DNA of 64,000 bases from Aquitalea sp. LB_tupeE (GCF_013391415.1 NZ_JACAXB010000026.1:186001-250000); one strand, 5' to 3'; positions 50,251 through 59,947 are shown, numbered from the stretch's first letter. A program made the numbers and translations. Notes: generated from the letters alone by a model not told the origin.

Positions 50251-51042
50251 ATGACAGCAACGATTAGCCCCGAAGTACTGGTCCACCAGCTCTTCGGGGC
50301 CTTTTTATTGCCCCCGCTGCTTTTCATTCTCCCCATCGCCCTGGGGCTGTTGCTGCGCCGCCGTGCTCCGGTGATGGGCACCAGCCTACTATGTGTCGGC
50401 CTGCTGCTGGCCTATCTGTTGTCCATTCCCCGTACTGCCATGTGGCTGAATGCCGGTCTGGAGCGCTATCCGGTGGCAAACACCACCCAGCTGCAACAGC
50501 AACAGGCCATCGTGGTGTTGGGGGGCGGCAAGAAACCGGCTCCGGAATACGACCGTAATGAACCCAGTGCCGATACCCAGACCCGGCTGCGCTACGCGGC
50601 ATTTCTGGCACGGCGTACCCATCTGCCGTTGCTGGTGACTGGTGGTTCGCCCTATGGCGGCGAACCGGAAGGCGAGGTGATGGCACGTACCCTGCAACAG
50701 GACTACGGCCTGTCAGTACGCTGGGTGGAAATGCAGTCCAATACCACGCTGGAGAACGCCCGTTACAGTGCGCTCATGCTGAAAAAGGCCGGTATCAGTC
50801 GCATCGTGCTGGTCAGCCAGGGCTGGCATCTGCGCCGCGCGCTGCCGTTTTTTCAGGCCCAGGGCCTGAATGTGCTGCCTGCACCCACCGGTTTTGTCCG
50901 TTATGATGGCGCAGGGCTGGCCTGGTATCTGCCCACCGGGCGGGCCATGCAGGAATGTCATTCCGCCTTGCGCGAATGGCTGGGCATTTTCTTTTACTCG
51001 GTACAAGGCTGGTTGCACGGCAGGGCCACGCAGCCGGACTGA
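50251..51042 (+). CDS. YdcF/DUF218 family membrane protein (ElyC-like)
   Basis: Protein of 263 residues: two membrane helices (about 13-35 and 42-62), then the DUF218 domain (QAIVVLGGGKKPAPEYDRNEPSADTQTRLRYAA, LPLLVTGGSPYGGEPEGEVMA, NTTLENARYSALML, IVLVSQGWHLRRALPFFQAQG). The family includes E. coli ElyC, implicated in envelope/peptidoglycan stress; the reaction is not known. It lies 15 bases after livF and its first codons overlap a terminator hairpin, so its expression may depend on readthrough. Confidence 0.88.
   Translation: MTATISPEVLVHQLFGAFLLPPLLFILPIALGLLLRRRAPVMGTSLLCVGLLLAYLLSIPRTAMWLNAGLERYPVANTTQLQQQQAIVVLGGGKKPAPEYDRNEPSADTQTRLRYAAFLARRTHLPLLVTGGSPYGGEPEGEVMARTLQQDYGLSVRWVEMQSNTTLENARYSALMLKKAGISRIVLVSQGWHLRRALPFFQAQGLNVLPAPTGFVRYDGAGLAWYLPTGRAMQECHSALREWLGIFFYSVQGWLHGRATQPD
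50267..50306 (+). terminator. Terminator of the liv operon, inside the start of the next gene
   Basis: GCCCCGAAG (50267-50275) and CTTCGGGGC (50292-50300) form a 9-bp stem with CTTTTTA after it. It lies within codons 6-19 of the YdcF-family gene, so it serves both as terminator-like signal and as coding sequence. Confidence 0.7.
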
Positions 51043-51075
51043 TGCCGGGTCAACTCCGAGCAAGAGGTGTGAAGC

Positions 51076-51828
51076 GTGAACGTTGCAGCCATCATCATCG
51101 GCGATGAATTGTTGTCCGGCAAACGGCAGGACAAGCATTTGCAATCCCTGATCCGCATTCTGGCGGTGCGCGGTCTGAATCTGGCCGCTGCTGAATATGT
51201 GGGCGACGACCCGGCACGCATCACCGCCGCCTTGCAGCGTGCATTCGCCAGCGGTGAACTGGTGTTCAGTTTTGGCGGCATCGGAGCCACCCCGGACGAC
51301 CACACCCGCGCCTGCGCGGCACAAGCCCTGGGCGTGCAACTGGAAGTTCACCCGGAAGCCGGGGCGCTGATCGAGGCGCGCTTTGGTGAGGATGCCTATC
51401 CGCACCGCATCAATATGGCGATGTTTCCGCCGGGCAGCCGCATCATCCCCAATCCGGTCAACCAGATTGCCGGTTTCTCGCATGGCGACGTGCATTTCGT
51501 GCCGGGCTTCCCGGCCATGGCCTGGCCGATGATCGAATGGGTGCTGGACAGCCAGTACCGCCATCTGTTCAATGACAGCCCGGATGTGGAGCAAGGCGTG
51601 ATTGCACTGGATGCTCGCGAGGGGGATCTGATCACCCTGATGCAGGATTTCAGCCAGCGCTATCCTGCCCTCAAGCTGTCCAGCCTGCCCAGCTTTGGCA
51701 ACGAAACCATTCCGCAGATGCATATCGACTTCGGCTTTACCGGCCAGCGCCAGCTGGTGGAGATTGCCATGGCCGAATGGCGCAAGGCGCTGATAGCGGC
51801 GGGGTATGTATTGCGCGAGCGCGCTTGA
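51076..51828 (+). CDS. Molybdopterin-binding/CinA N-domain protein
   Basis: Protein of 250 residues with only the MoCF-biosynthesis/CinA N-terminal fold: AAIIIGDELLSGKRQDKH, FSFGGIGATPDDHTRACAAQALG, MFPPGSRIIPNPVNQIAGF, VHFVPGFPAMAWPM. Full CinA also has a C-terminal deamidase domain, absent here. Likely a competence/damage-inducible protein A family member of unknown reaction. GTG start with an AAGAGG site. Confidence 0.88.
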   Translation: MNVAAIIIGDELLSGKRQDKHLQSLIRILAVRGLNLAAAEYVGDDPARITAALQRAFASGELVFSFGGIGATPDDHTRACAAQALGVQLEVHPEAGALIEARFGEDAYPHRINMAMFPPGSRIIPNPVNQIAGFSHGDVHFVPGFPAMAWPMIEWVLDSQYRHLFNDSPDVEQGVIALDAREGDLITLMQDFSQRYPALKLSSLPSFGNETIPQMHIDFGFTGQRQLVEIAMAEWRKALIAAGYVLRERA

Positions 51829-51849
51829 ACTCGGGTGTGGCAAAACAGA

Positions 51850-51874
51850 AAAAGGGGCGTTGAGCCCCTTTTTT
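51850..51874. terminator. Bidirectional terminator
   Basis: AAAAGGGGC-loop-GCCCCTTTT hairpin with an A-run on the left and T-run on the right, between convergent stops (51828 and 51893). Confidence 0.85.
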
Positions 51875-51892
51875 CATGTGCAGACCCGATAC

Positions 51893-52984
51893 TCAGCGCC
51901 CGGTTTTCAGCTGCGTCCACAGCCGGTTTTGCAGGCGCATGATATCAGCCGGTACCGGCTCCAGCAGGAACAGCTTGTTGATGAGGGCCGGTGGCGGGTA
52001 GATGGCCGGGTCGTTGGCAATTTCCGGCTTCACGAACTTGCGCGCTGCCGCATTGGCGGTGGGGTAGAACACCGTATTGGTGATACCGGCGTTTACTTGC
52101 GGGGTCTGCATGTAGTTGATCCACTGCAGGGCAGAATCGGCATTCTTGGCCCCCTTGGGAATCACCATCACGTCAAACCACAGCGGCGCACCGGTTTTGG
52201 GAATGAAATACGCCAGCTGGTAGGGGCGTTTGGTTTCGGCCGCACGTGCCTTGGCAATTACTACATCACCCGAGTAGCCCAGTACCATGCAGATATCGCC
52301 ATTGGCCAGCTCGTTAATATAGCCGGAGGAGCTGAAGCGCTTGATATAGGGGCGGATTTTTTGCAGGGTCTGGAAGGCGGCCTGATAGTCAGCCGGGTTG
52401 CGGCTGTTGGGTTGCTTGCCCAGATAGTGCAGGGTGGTGGCGAACACGGCCTTGGCATCGTCCAGTACCGAGATGCCGCAGCCTTTCAGTTTTGCCGCTT
52501 TTTGCGGGTTGAACAGGTTGTCCCAGTCGTCCAGCGGTGCGTCCTTGCCCAGTAAGGGCTGCACCTTGGTCAGGTTGTAGCCCAACCCATCAGTGCCATA
52601 GGCCCAGGGTACACCGTACAGGTTGCCGGGGTCGGCACCGGCAATCTTGGCCATCAGCGCCGGGTCCAGATTACGCAGATTGGGCAGCTTGCTCTTGTCC
52701 AGCTTCTGGAAGGCCCCGGCCTGTATCTGCTTGGCCATGAAGTCCGAGGTGGGGGTAACGATGTCGTAACCCGAGCTGCCGGTCAGCAGTTTGGATTGCA
52801 GGGTTTCATTGCTGTCGTAGTTGTCGTAGCGCACCTTGATGCCGGTCTGTTTTTCAAAGCCGGGAATGGTGTCCTTGGCAATGTAATCCGACCAGTTATA
52901 TACATTCAGCACCCCGGCGGCGCTGGACGCCTGGCTGGCAGCGGCCAGCAACAGGGTGGTGGCAAGCAGTGTTCTGGTTTTCAT
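51893..52984 (-). CDS. Spermidine/putrescine-type periplasmic binding protein (PotF/PotD family)
   Basis: Protein of 363 residues with a signal peptide (MKTRTLLATTLLLAAASQASSA). Polyamine-binding pattern: VLNVYNWSDYIAKDTIPGFEKQTGIKVRYDNYDSNETL, SGYDIVTPTSDFMA, GVPWAYGTDGLGYN, ICMVLGYSGDVV. It binds polyamines in the periplasm for an ABC importer. No permease or ATPase genes are beside it, so it is an orphan here; a ligand other than putrescine is possible. Confidence 0.92.
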   Translation of the reverse strand: MKTRTLLATTLLLAAASQASSAAGVLNVYNWSDYIAKDTIPGFEKQTGIKVRYDNYDSNETLQSKLLTGSSGYDIVTPTSDFMAKQIQAGAFQKLDKSKLPNLRNLDPALMAKIAGADPGNLYGVPWAYGTDGLGYNLTKVQPLLGKDAPLDDWDNLFNPQKAAKLKGCGISVLDDAKAVFATTLHYLGKQPNSRNPADYQAAFQTLQKIRPYIKRFSSSGYINELANGDICMVLGYSGDVVIAKARAAETKRPYQLAYFIPKTGAPLWFDVMVIPKGAKNADSALQWINYMQTPQVNAGITNTVFYPTANAAARKFVKPEIANDPAIYPPPALINKLFLLEPVPADIMRLQNRLWTQLKTGR

Positions 52985-53337
52985 GGCTGGTTTCCTGAGC
53001 GGTTGTATACGTCGTCATGAAGGGCGTTGGACCTCATCCGGATGACATGGTTTCGCTGGGTGCAGGACAACCGGCCAAACTGCCCTGTGTGAATACGCCG
53101 GATGCCAAAGAACCCGACATAAAGCCGGGCGCAAAACCCCCTCTCGCTTTCTGAAATGAAAGCGAGGCTCCCTTTCAGGGAAAGGGCGGGGGGATTGGGA
53201 TTAGGTGGAAAGGCTGCGGAATCAAGTGCTTAGTTGGAAGGCCCGGCTTTGCCGGGTCCAGTACCATCGCATCAAATTACTTTGTCAGCAGCCTGTGCCC
53301 GGCACCAGGCCGGGCAGGGACAGACAAGAAACCGGAT
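52985..53337. other. 353-base intergenic region with hairpin cluster
   Basis: No gene. It contains four strong hairpins between 53143 and 53316 (listed separately) and the upstream region of the PotF-like gene. Confidence 0.6.
53143..53316. repeat. Cluster of four hairpins
   Basis: CTCGCTTTC/GAAAGCGAG (53143-53151, 53158-53166), CCCTTTC/GAAAGGG (53170-53186), GGCCCGGC-TTT-GCCGGGTCC (53240-53259) and TGCCCGGC/GCCGGGCA (53296-53316). The first two are enclosed by CCCCC and GGGGG arms. None has a clear T-run. They resemble dispersed palindromic intergenic repeats. Confidence 0.6.
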
Positions 53338-54228
53338 TCAGTCTTGCGGATGGAAATACTGCAGGATGCTGGAAAAATCCAGCTGGCCGTGGCCGGCTGC
53401 TGCATGGCTTTCGTACAGATTGCGGGCGAGTGAACCCAGCGGTGTGGCGGCATGGCTGTCCAGTGCGGTGGTTTCGGCCAGGCCCAGGTCTTTCAACATC
53501 AGCGCAGTCATGAAGCCGCCGCTGTAGCCACGGCTGGCTGGGGCGGTTTCCATCACGCCCGGCCAGGGGTTGTACAGCTCCAGCGCCCAGTTGCGGCCGG
53601 AACTCTTGCTCATGATGTCCGACAGTACTTTCGGGTCCAGCCCGTTCTTCACCCCCAGTGCCAGCGCCTCGGCGGTGCCTGCCATCAGGATGCCCAGCAG
53701 CATGTTGTTGCAGATCTTGGCGGTCTGGCCCGCGCCGTTGCCACCAGCGTGGAAAATGTTCTTGCCCATGGCCTCCAGCAACGGGCGAGCTTCGGCCAGA
53801 TCGGCCTCGTCACCGCCGACAATAAAGGTGAGGGTACCGGCAGCGGCCCCGGCGGTGCCGCCGGAAACCGGCGCGTCCAGCATGCGCAGGCCAGCTGCAG
53901 TGGCAGCATCGGCCACCTTGCGAGCATCGCTGGCGGCAATGGTGCTGCAGTCAATGACCAGCGTACCCTTGGGCAGGCTGGCAAACAGCCCTTGCTCGCC
54001 CAGATACAGCGCCTGCACATGCTTGCCGGCCGGCAGCATGGAAATCACCACGCTGGCGCCTTGCACGGCGTCCAGTGCGCTGCTGGCGGCACGGGCACCG
54101 GCTGCTTGCAGCCTGGCCAGTGCGTCGGGTGACAGATCGAAAGCGGCGACGCTAAAACCCTTGGCCACCAGATTGAGCGCCATCGGCCCGCCCATATTGC
54201 CCAGGCCGATGAAGGCGATGTGTGTCAT
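53338..54228 (-). CDS. mmsB: 3-hydroxyisobutyrate dehydrogenase
   Basis: Oxidises 3-hydroxyisobutyrate to methylmalonate semialdehyde in valine breakdown. It has 296 residues: Rossmann GLGNMGGPMALNL, DAPVSGGTAGAAAGTLTFIVGG, catalytic Lys region GAGQTAKICNNM, and GGFMTALMLKDLGLA. The start at 54228 (MTHIAFIGLGNMG) has a GGAGAG site. It is the last gene of the operon; a hairpin cluster follows. Confidence 0.95.
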   Translation of the reverse strand: MTHIAFIGLGNMGGPMALNLVAKGFSVAAFDLSPDALARLQAAGARAASSALDAVQGASVVISMLPAGKHVQALYLGEQGLFASLPKGTLVIDCSTIAASDARKVADAATAAGLRMLDAPVSGGTAGAAAGTLTFIVGGDEADLAEARPLLEAMGKNIFHAGGNGAGQTAKICNNMLLGILMAGTAEALALGVKNGLDPKVLSDIMSKSSGRNWALELYNPWPGVMETAPASRGYSGGFMTALMLKDLGLAETTALDSHAATPLGSLARNLYESHAAAGHGQLDFSSILQYFHPQD

Positions 54229-54259
54229 TGCGTCTCTCCTGTTGTTGTGCAGTCCCAAC

Positions 54260-55381
54260 TTACTGCAAGCTGGCCAGCGGGTGCTGATCTGCCGGCCAAG
54301 GGGAAGCAAAATGGCTGTCCACCCAGTCCTGCGGGATGTCGGCCAGCTGGCGGTAATGCCATTGCGGCTGTCTGTCCTTGTCCACCAGCAGCGCGCGCAC
54401 GCCTTCGCGGAAATCCGGCTTGTGGCAGAAGTTGAGCGACAAGATCAGCTCCATGCGCAGAGCCTCGGCCAGTGACAGGTGGCGGGCACGCTGGAAAATT
54501 TCCCAGGTCACGGCTGCAGATACCGGGCAGCCGTGGTGGAAGTTGCGGGCCGCGCTGGCCAGCCACTCGTCATCAAATGGTTGCGTGCCCAAGGCATTGG
54601 CCACGCTGGCCAGATCGCCCATGCTCATCAGTTGATGAATGGTCAGCAGATTGGGCGCGACATTGGAGGCTGGCAGACTGGAGCGTGCGGCTTGTTCCAG
54701 CTGGCTGAGCAGGGCGGAAACCTGGGCGTGGCGGGTGGCGCTGTCAGCATCCCAGTATTGCTGTTGCAACTGCAGCAGCAGCTGCGGCCAGGCATCGCTG
54801 GCCAGCACGTGGTCGGCCAGATTGCAGATCAGCGCATCGTGTGCGTTCAGCGGCGCGCCGGTCAGGCCGAGGAACAAGCCGACGCGGGCTGGCATGCGTT
54901 GCAGAAACCAGCTACCTGCCACGTCGGGATACAGGCCTATGGTGATTTCTGGCATGGCAATGCGGGTGGCGCTGCTGGCTACACGGTGGCTGGCCCCGGC
55001 CATCAGCCCCAGCCCGCCACCCATCACGATGCCGTGACCCCATACGATGAGCGGCTTGGCATAGCAGTGGATGTGGTAGTCCAGCGTGTATTCTTCGCGG
55101 AAAAAGTCCAACACCTGTGGCTGCGGGTGGCTGTCGTCAGTCAGCAGCGCTTCGCGCAGGGCGCGCACATCGCCACCGGCACAGAAGGCTTTTTCGCCAG
55201 CACCGCGCAGCAGCACGGCGGCGATGTCGGCGTCGGCCTCCCAGCTGGCAAGCTGGGCTTGCAGCAGGCGTATCATCTCCAGCGTCAGCGCGTTTAGCGA
55301 TTTTTCGCTGTTGAGAGTGGCAATGCCGAGGCGTTTGCCATCGGCACAGCGGCGTTCTTCAAACAAGACTACATCGGGCAT
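54260..55381 (-). CDS. 3-hydroxyisobutyryl-CoA hydrolase
   Basis: Crotonase-fold thioesterase of 373 residues that releases 3-hydroxyisobutyrate from its CoA ester. Visible: LNSEKSLNALTLEM, GEKAFCAGGDVRAL, WGHGIVMGGGLGLMAGASHRVA, MPEITIGLYPDVAGSWFL and the C-terminal extension that separates hydrolases from hydratases (SLNFCHKPDFREGVRALLVDKD). ATG 55381 has a GGAG site. It starts 11 bases after the hydratase gene. Confidence 0.93.
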   Translation of the reverse strand: MPDVVLFEERRCADGKRLGIATLNSEKSLNALTLEMIRLLQAQLASWEADADIAAVLLRGAGEKAFCAGGDVRALREALLTDDSHPQPQVLDFFREEYTLDYHIHCYAKPLIVWGHGIVMGGGLGLMAGASHRVASSATRIAMPEITIGLYPDVAGSWFLQRMPARVGLFLGLTGAPLNAHDALICNLADHVLASDAWPQLLLQLQQQYWDADSATRHAQVSALLSQLEQAARSSLPASNVAPNLLTIHQLMSMGDLASVANALGTQPFDDEWLASAARNFHHGCPVSAAVTWEIFQRARHLSLAEALRMELILSLNFCHKPDFREGVRALLVDKDRQPQWHYRQLADIPQDWVDSHFASPWPADQHPLASLQ

Positions 55382-55392
55382 GACGGCTCCTG

Positions 55393-56175
55393 TCAGCGGT
55401 TGTGCCATTGCGGGCTGCGCTTGGCCAGAAAAGCCTGCACGCCTTCTTGCTGGTCAGCGGTATCGAACAGCTTGATGAACTGCTCGCGCTCGTGAATCAG
55501 GTTATAGCCGGGCGGCTCGATGCGTGCGCGCTGTACCAGCTGCTTGCACACCTTGACCGAGGAGGGCGACTGGCGTGCTACTTTTTCCGCCAGCTTGAGC
55601 GCGGCTTCCAGTGCCTGGCCCTGGCCGACCACCTCTTCCACCAGACCGATGCGCTCGGCGGTGTCGGCATCCACCCGCTCGCCGCACAGAATCATGCGCT
55701 TGGCCCAGCCTTCACCCACCAGCCAAGGCAGCTGCTGGGTGCCGCCAGCGCAGGGCAGCAGGCCGACTGCAGCTTCCGGCAGCGCCATTTGTGCCTGCAC
55801 TTCGGCAATGCGGATGTCGCAGGCCAGCGCGCATTCCAGCCCGCCGCCCATGGCATAGCCGTTGATGGCGGCAATGCTGACACCACGGAAGGCGGCCAGT
55901 GCCTCGAAGGCCTCGCCGAACAGCATGGTCATTTCGGTGGCCACCAGCTTGTTGCCGTCGGCAAACAGGTTCAGGTCGGCCCCGGCGGAGAAGAACTTGC
56001 TGCCGCTGCCGGTAATCACCAGCGCGTAGATGTTGTCGTCCGCGTTCAGGTCTGCCACCAGTTGCTTGAGCGCATTCAGGCTGGCGCGGTTCCAGGTGTT
56101 GGCTGGCGGGTTGTCGATGGTGACCTGGGCGGTGTGGCCGATGAGGTTCACGTCCAGATGAGCGTAAGTATTCAT
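55393..56175 (-). CDS. Enoyl-CoA hydratase (methacrylyl-CoA step)
   Basis: Crotonase of 260 residues. Oxyanion-hole motifs GSKFFSAGADLNLFAD and NGYAMGGGLECALACDIRIAE, plus PEAAVGLLPCAGGTQQLPWLVGEGWAKRM. In this operon it most likely hydrates methacrylyl-CoA to 3-hydroxyisobutyryl-CoA; broader enoyl-CoA activity is possible. Confidence 0.92.
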   Translation of the reverse strand: MNTYAHLDVNLIGHTAQVTIDNPPANTWNRASLNALKQLVADLNADDNIYALVITGSGSKFFSAGADLNLFADGNKLVATEMTMLFGEAFEALAAFRGVSIAAINGYAMGGGLECALACDIRIAEVQAQMALPEAAVGLLPCAGGTQQLPWLVGEGWAKRMILCGERVDADTAERIGLVEEVVGQGQALEAALKLAEKVARQSPSSVKVCKQLVQRARIEPPGYNLIHEREQFIKLFDTADQQEGVQAFLAKRSPQWHNR

Positions 56176-56264
56176 GTGGCTGCCTTTGAATGTGGTTCAG
56201 TCTGTATTTGCTAATCGCGACCTCTACTCAGCGCGGTTAACAAAATAGCGTAGCGTGCCGGGTC

Positions 56265-57425
56265 TTAGCGCAGGTTTTCCAGCGCGCCGTCTTTCAGTAG
56301 CTGCCGGGCGACGATCATGCGCATTACTTCGTTGGTGCCTTCCAGAATCTGGTGCACCCGGGCGTCGCGTACATGGCGTTCCAGCGGGAAGTCCTTCAGG
56401 TAGCCATAGCCGCCAAACAGCTGCAAGGCATTATTGGCGACATTGAATGACAAATCGGTGGCAAAGCGTTTTGCCATGGCGCAGTAGGCGCTGGCGTCGG
56501 TGCTGCCGCTGTCCAGCTTGAATGCTGCCAGGCGTACCATCTGGCGTGCGGCCACCAGCTCGGTCAGCATGTCGGCCAGGCGAAACTGCACGGTCTGGAA
56601 GTCGGCCAGCGGCTGGCCAAACTGTTGCCGCTCCTGCACATAGCGTTGGGCGGCATTCAGCGCGGCCTGGGCGGTGCCCACGGCGCAGGTGGCGATATTG
56701 ATGCGGCCGCCATCCAGTCCCTTCATGGCATAGGCAAAGCCCATGCCTTCTTCGCCCAGCAGGTTGCCCACCGGAATTTCCACATTGTCGAAGGTGATGG
56801 CGCGGGTGGGCTGGCTGTTCCAGCCCATTTTCTTTTCCTTCTTGCCATACTGCACGCCGGGTGCATTGGCAGGCACCACAAAGGCCGACACGCCTTTGGG
56901 GCCGGGGCCGCCGGTGCGGGCCATCACCACCAGCACATCGGTGCTGCCCGCGCCGGAGATGAACATCTTGCTGCCGTTCAGCACATAGACTTCGCCCTGT
57001 TTGTCGGCGCGGGTCTTGAGCGAGGCGGCATCGGAACCGGCACCCGGCTCGGTCAGGCAATAGCTGCCCAGCACCTCGCCGCTGACCATGCGCGGCACCC
57101 ATTCCCCGGCCAGGGTGGCGCTGCCGAAGCTGGCAATCATCCAGCTCACCATATTGTGGATGGTGAGATAGGCGGCGGTGGAGGTGCAGCCTGCTGCCAG
57201 TTCTTCAAACACGATGGCCGAATCCAGCCGCGACAGGCCCAGCCCGCCGTAACTTTCCGGGGTGTACAGGCCAAGAAAGCCCATGTCGCCGGCTTCGCGG
57301 ATGGTAGAGAGCGGAAAGGTTTCTTCCAGGTCCCATTCAGCAGCGAACGGCGCCAGGCGGCTGCTGGCAAAGTCACGCGCGCTGTCCTGGAAGGCCAGCT
57401 GTTGTTCGTTGAGTGCAAAGTCCAT
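56265..57425 (-). CDS. Acyl-CoA dehydrogenase (isobutyryl-CoA type)
   Basis: FAD enzyme of 386 residues. Motifs: CLTEPGAGSDAASLKT, GSKMFISGAGSTDVLVVMART, KMGWNSQPTRAITFDNVEIP, RQQFGQPLADFQTVQFRLADM, and HQILEGTNEVMRMIVARQ with the catalytic Glu. In valine catabolism it would make methacrylyl-CoA from isobutyryl-CoA; the context supports this, but sequence alone does not exclude other short-chain substrates. Confidence 0.93.
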   Translation of the reverse strand: MDFALNEQQLAFQDSARDFASSRLAPFAAEWDLEETFPLSTIREAGDMGFLGLYTPESYGGLGLSRLDSAIVFEELAAGCTSTAAYLTIHNMVSWMIASFGSATLAGEWVPRMVSGEVLGSYCLTEPGAGSDAASLKTRADKQGEVYVLNGSKMFISGAGSTDVLVVMARTGGPGPKGVSAFVVPANAPGVQYGKKEKKMGWNSQPTRAITFDNVEIPVGNLLGEEGMGFAYAMKGLDGGRINIATCAVGTAQAALNAAQRYVQERQQFGQPLADFQTVQFRLADMLTELVAARQMVRLAAFKLDSGSTDASAYCAMAKRFATDLSFNVANNALQLFGGYGYLKDFPLERHVRDARVHQILEGTNEVMRMIVARQLLKDGALENLR

Positions 57426-57525
57426 GTCGGTTTCTCCTCTTGCAGCAGCCGGGCCGGTGGGGGAGAGCGGCCAGCTGCTGTCTTGTTTTATCTGACGTGA
57501 ATCGGTCTGCCTTGATCAGTGCAAC

Positions 57526-59028
57526 TCAGCGCAGCGAAATGGTGGTGTGCACCTTGCCGCTGCTGGCCTCGTCGTCGAACCAGCGGCTGGTGACGGTTTT
57601 GGTCTGGGTATAAAACAGGATGACCTGCTTGCCGTAAGGGCCGAGGTCGCCCAGTTTGGAGCCGCGCGAGCCGGTAAAGCTGAACAGCGGCACCGGCACC
57701 GGAATCGGCACATTGATGCCGACCTGACCGACGTCGATGTCTTCCTGAAAGCGCCGTGCCGCCGCGCCGCTCTGGGTGAAGATGGCAGTGCCGTTGCCAT
57801 TGGGGTTGGCATTGATGATGGCAATGGCCTCATCCAGCGTGTCCACGCTCAGCAGGCAGAGCACTGGGCCGAAGATTTCCTGCCGGTAAATGGCCATGTC
57901 GGTGGTGACGCCAGAAAAAATGGTGGGGCCGACAAAGTTGCCCTCCGGATAGCCATCCACTTGCACTTCCCGGCCATCCAGCGCCAGCACCGCGCCTTCG
58001 GCCACGCCCTGATTGATCAGGCTGCTTACCCGTTCGCGGGCCGCGCAGGAAATCAGCGGGCCCAGGTCCGGGTTGTCCTTGCCTGCACCTACGCGCAGGG
58101 ACTTGGCCTTGGCCACCAGGTCGGGAATCCAGCTGCGCGCTTCACCCACCAGCACCGCTACGCTCAAGGCCATACAGCGCTGGCCTGCTGCGCCAAAGGC
58201 TGCGCCGGTCAACTGGTTCAGCGCCTGTTCCTTGTTGGCATCCGGCAGCACGATGGCGTGGTTCTTCGCTCCCATCATGCATTGCACCCGTTTGCCAGCC
58301 AGGCTGGCGCGGTTGTAAACATGGGTGCCGACGCGGCTGGAGCCGACAAAGGAAATGGCCTTGATGTCCGGGTGGTCGCACATGGCATTCACCACCGCTT
58401 CGCCGCCATGCACCACATTCAGCACGCCCGCCGGGATGCCAGCCTGCAAGGCCAGCTCCACCAGCCGCATGGTCACCATCGGGTCCTGCTCGGACGGTTT
58501 CAGCACAAAGGTATTGCCGGTGGCAATGGCCATCGGGAACATCCACAGCGGAATCATGGCCGGGAAGTTGAAGGGGGTGATGCCGGCACACACGCCCAGC
58601 GGCTGTTGTACGGTGTAGGTGTCCACGCCACCAGCCACGTTTTCGGCGTATTCGCCCAGTTGCAGATTGCCAATGCTGGCCGCGTGTTCCACCACTTCCA
58701 GGCCACGGAAGATATCGCCTTCGGCATCGGCCAGGGTTTTGCCCTGTTCTGCCGTCAGCAGAGCGGCCAGTTCCTTCATGTGCTCGCGGATCAGCTGCTG
58801 GTACTTGAGGAAAATGCGGGCGCGGGTGCCGATGGGGGTTTTCTTCCAGCTGGCGAAGGCGGTTTTGGCGCTGGATACCGCAGCCTGTACTTCTTCGGCG
58901 GTGGCCATGGGGACCCGTGCCAGCACTTCTTGTGTGGCCGGGTTGATGATGTCGCGCCAATCCTGGCTGTGCGATTCGACAAATTCACCGTTGATCAGCA
59001 GCTTGACGCTGGGAACAGCCTGTTTCAT
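57526..59028 (-). CDS. mmsA: Methylmalonate-semialdehyde dehydrogenase (CoA-acylating)
   Basis: Converts methylmalonate semialdehyde to propionyl-CoA and CO2 using NAD and CoA. It has 500 residues: [52 protein letters not shown], and catalytic Cys in [16 protein letters not shown] 59028 follows a GGAGAG site; a TTG two codons upstream is rejected. It is followed by the acyl-CoA dehydrogenase after 100 bases. Confidence 0.97.
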   Translation of the reverse strand: MKQAVPSVKLLINGEFVESHSQDWRDIINPATQEVLARVPMATAEEVQAAVSSAKTAFASWKKTPIGTRARIFLKYQQLIREHMKELAALLTAEQGKTLADAEGDIFRGLEVVEHAASIGNLQLGEYAENVAGGVDTYTVQQPLGVCAGITPFNFPAMIPLWMFPMAIATGNTFVLKPSEQDPMVTMRLVELALQAGIPAGVLNVVHGGEAVVNAMCDHPDIKAISFVGSSRVGTHVYNRASLAGKRVQCMMGAKNHAIVLPDANKEQALNQLTGAAFGAAGQRCMALSVAVLVGEARSWIPDLVAKAKSLRVGAGKDNPDLGPLISCAARERVSSLINQGVAEGAVLALDGREVQVDGYPEGNFVGPTIFSGVTTDMAIYRQEIFGPVLCLLSVDTLDEAIAIINANPNGNGTAIFTQSGAAARRFQEDIDVGQVGINVPIPVPVPLFSFTGSRGSKLGDLGPYGKQVILFYTQTKTVTSRWFDDEASSGKVHTTISLR

Positions 59029-59073
59029 CTGCAACTCTCCTGTGCTTGGCGGCTTGTGTGCCGTCTTGGTCTA

Positions 59074-59925
59074 TCAGTCGTAGTGATAAAAGCCCTTGCC
59101 GCTCTTGCGGCCCAGATGCCCGGCGGCCACCAGTTGTGCCAGCAGCGGACAGGCGCGGTATTTGCTGTCACGGAATTCGGTATAAAGGATGTCCATGATG
59201 GACAGGCAGGTGTCCAGGCCAATCAGGTCGGCCAGCGCCAGCGGGCCGATGGGGTGGTTCATGCCCAGCTTCATCACGGTGTCGATGTCCTCGGCGGTGG
59301 CCAGGTTTTCGAACAGGGCAAAGGCGGCTTCGTTGATCATCGGCATCAGGATGCGGTTGGAAACAAAGCCCGGGCCGTCTTTCACCGTCACCGGGGTCTT
59401 GCCCAGCGCTACCGCCAGTTCGAATACCTGCTGGTAAGTGTGGTCGGCGGTCTGGATGGCGCGGATGATTTCCACCAGCTGCATCAAGGGCACCGGGTTC
59501 ATGAAGTGCATGCCCACCACCCGTTCCGGTTGCGCTACCCAGGCGGCAATGCGGGTGAGCGAGATGGACGAGGTGTTGGAAGCCAGAATGGCATCCGCCC
59601 GCACCACGCTGCCCAGTTCGCGGAAAATGCTTTCCTTGATGGTCGGGTTTTCGGTGGCGGCTTCCACCACCAGATCGCGATCGGCCAGATCGGCCAGCCG
59701 GGTGGTGGGGTGGATATGCGACAGCACCGTGGCGATGTCGGCTTCGGCAATGCTGCCTTTTTTGGCCATGCGCGCCAGGCTGTTGCCGATGGCGGCCAGG
59801 CCCTTGTGCAGGGCGGCCTCGCTGACGTCGGCCAGTTTCACGTCAAAGCCATGCATGGCAAACACCTGGGCAATGCCGTTGCCCATGGTGCCTGCGCCAA
59901 CCACGCCGATTTTTTGTGTTGTCAT
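59074..59925 (-). CDS. 3-hydroxybutyryl-CoA dehydrogenase
   Basis: NAD-dependent 3-hydroxyacyl-CoA dehydrogenase of 283 residues. Rossmann GAGTMGNGIAQVFAMHG, catalytic His in MHFMNPVPLMQLVEI, GFVSNRILMPMINEA and GRKSGKGFYHYD at the C-terminus. It leads the minus-strand operon and shares the promoter region with liuR. It may act in isoleucine or butyrate breakdown, paired with the thiolase across the divergent promoter. Confidence 0.95.
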   Translation of the reverse strand: MTTQKIGVVGAGTMGNGIAQVFAMHGFDVKLADVSEAALHKGLAAIGNSLARMAKKGSIAEADIATVLSHIHPTTRLADLADRDLVVEAATENPTIKESIFRELGSVVRADAILASNTSSISLTRIAAWVAQPERVVGMHFMNPVPLMQLVEIIRAIQTADHTYQQVFELAVALGKTPVTVKDGPGFVSNRILMPMINEAAFALFENLATAEDIDTVMKLGMNHPIGPLALADLIGLDTCLSIMDILYTEFRDSKYRACPLLAQLVAAGHLGRKSGKGFYHYD

Positions 59926-59947
59926 GTGCTGTTCTCCTGCGTTGTTT

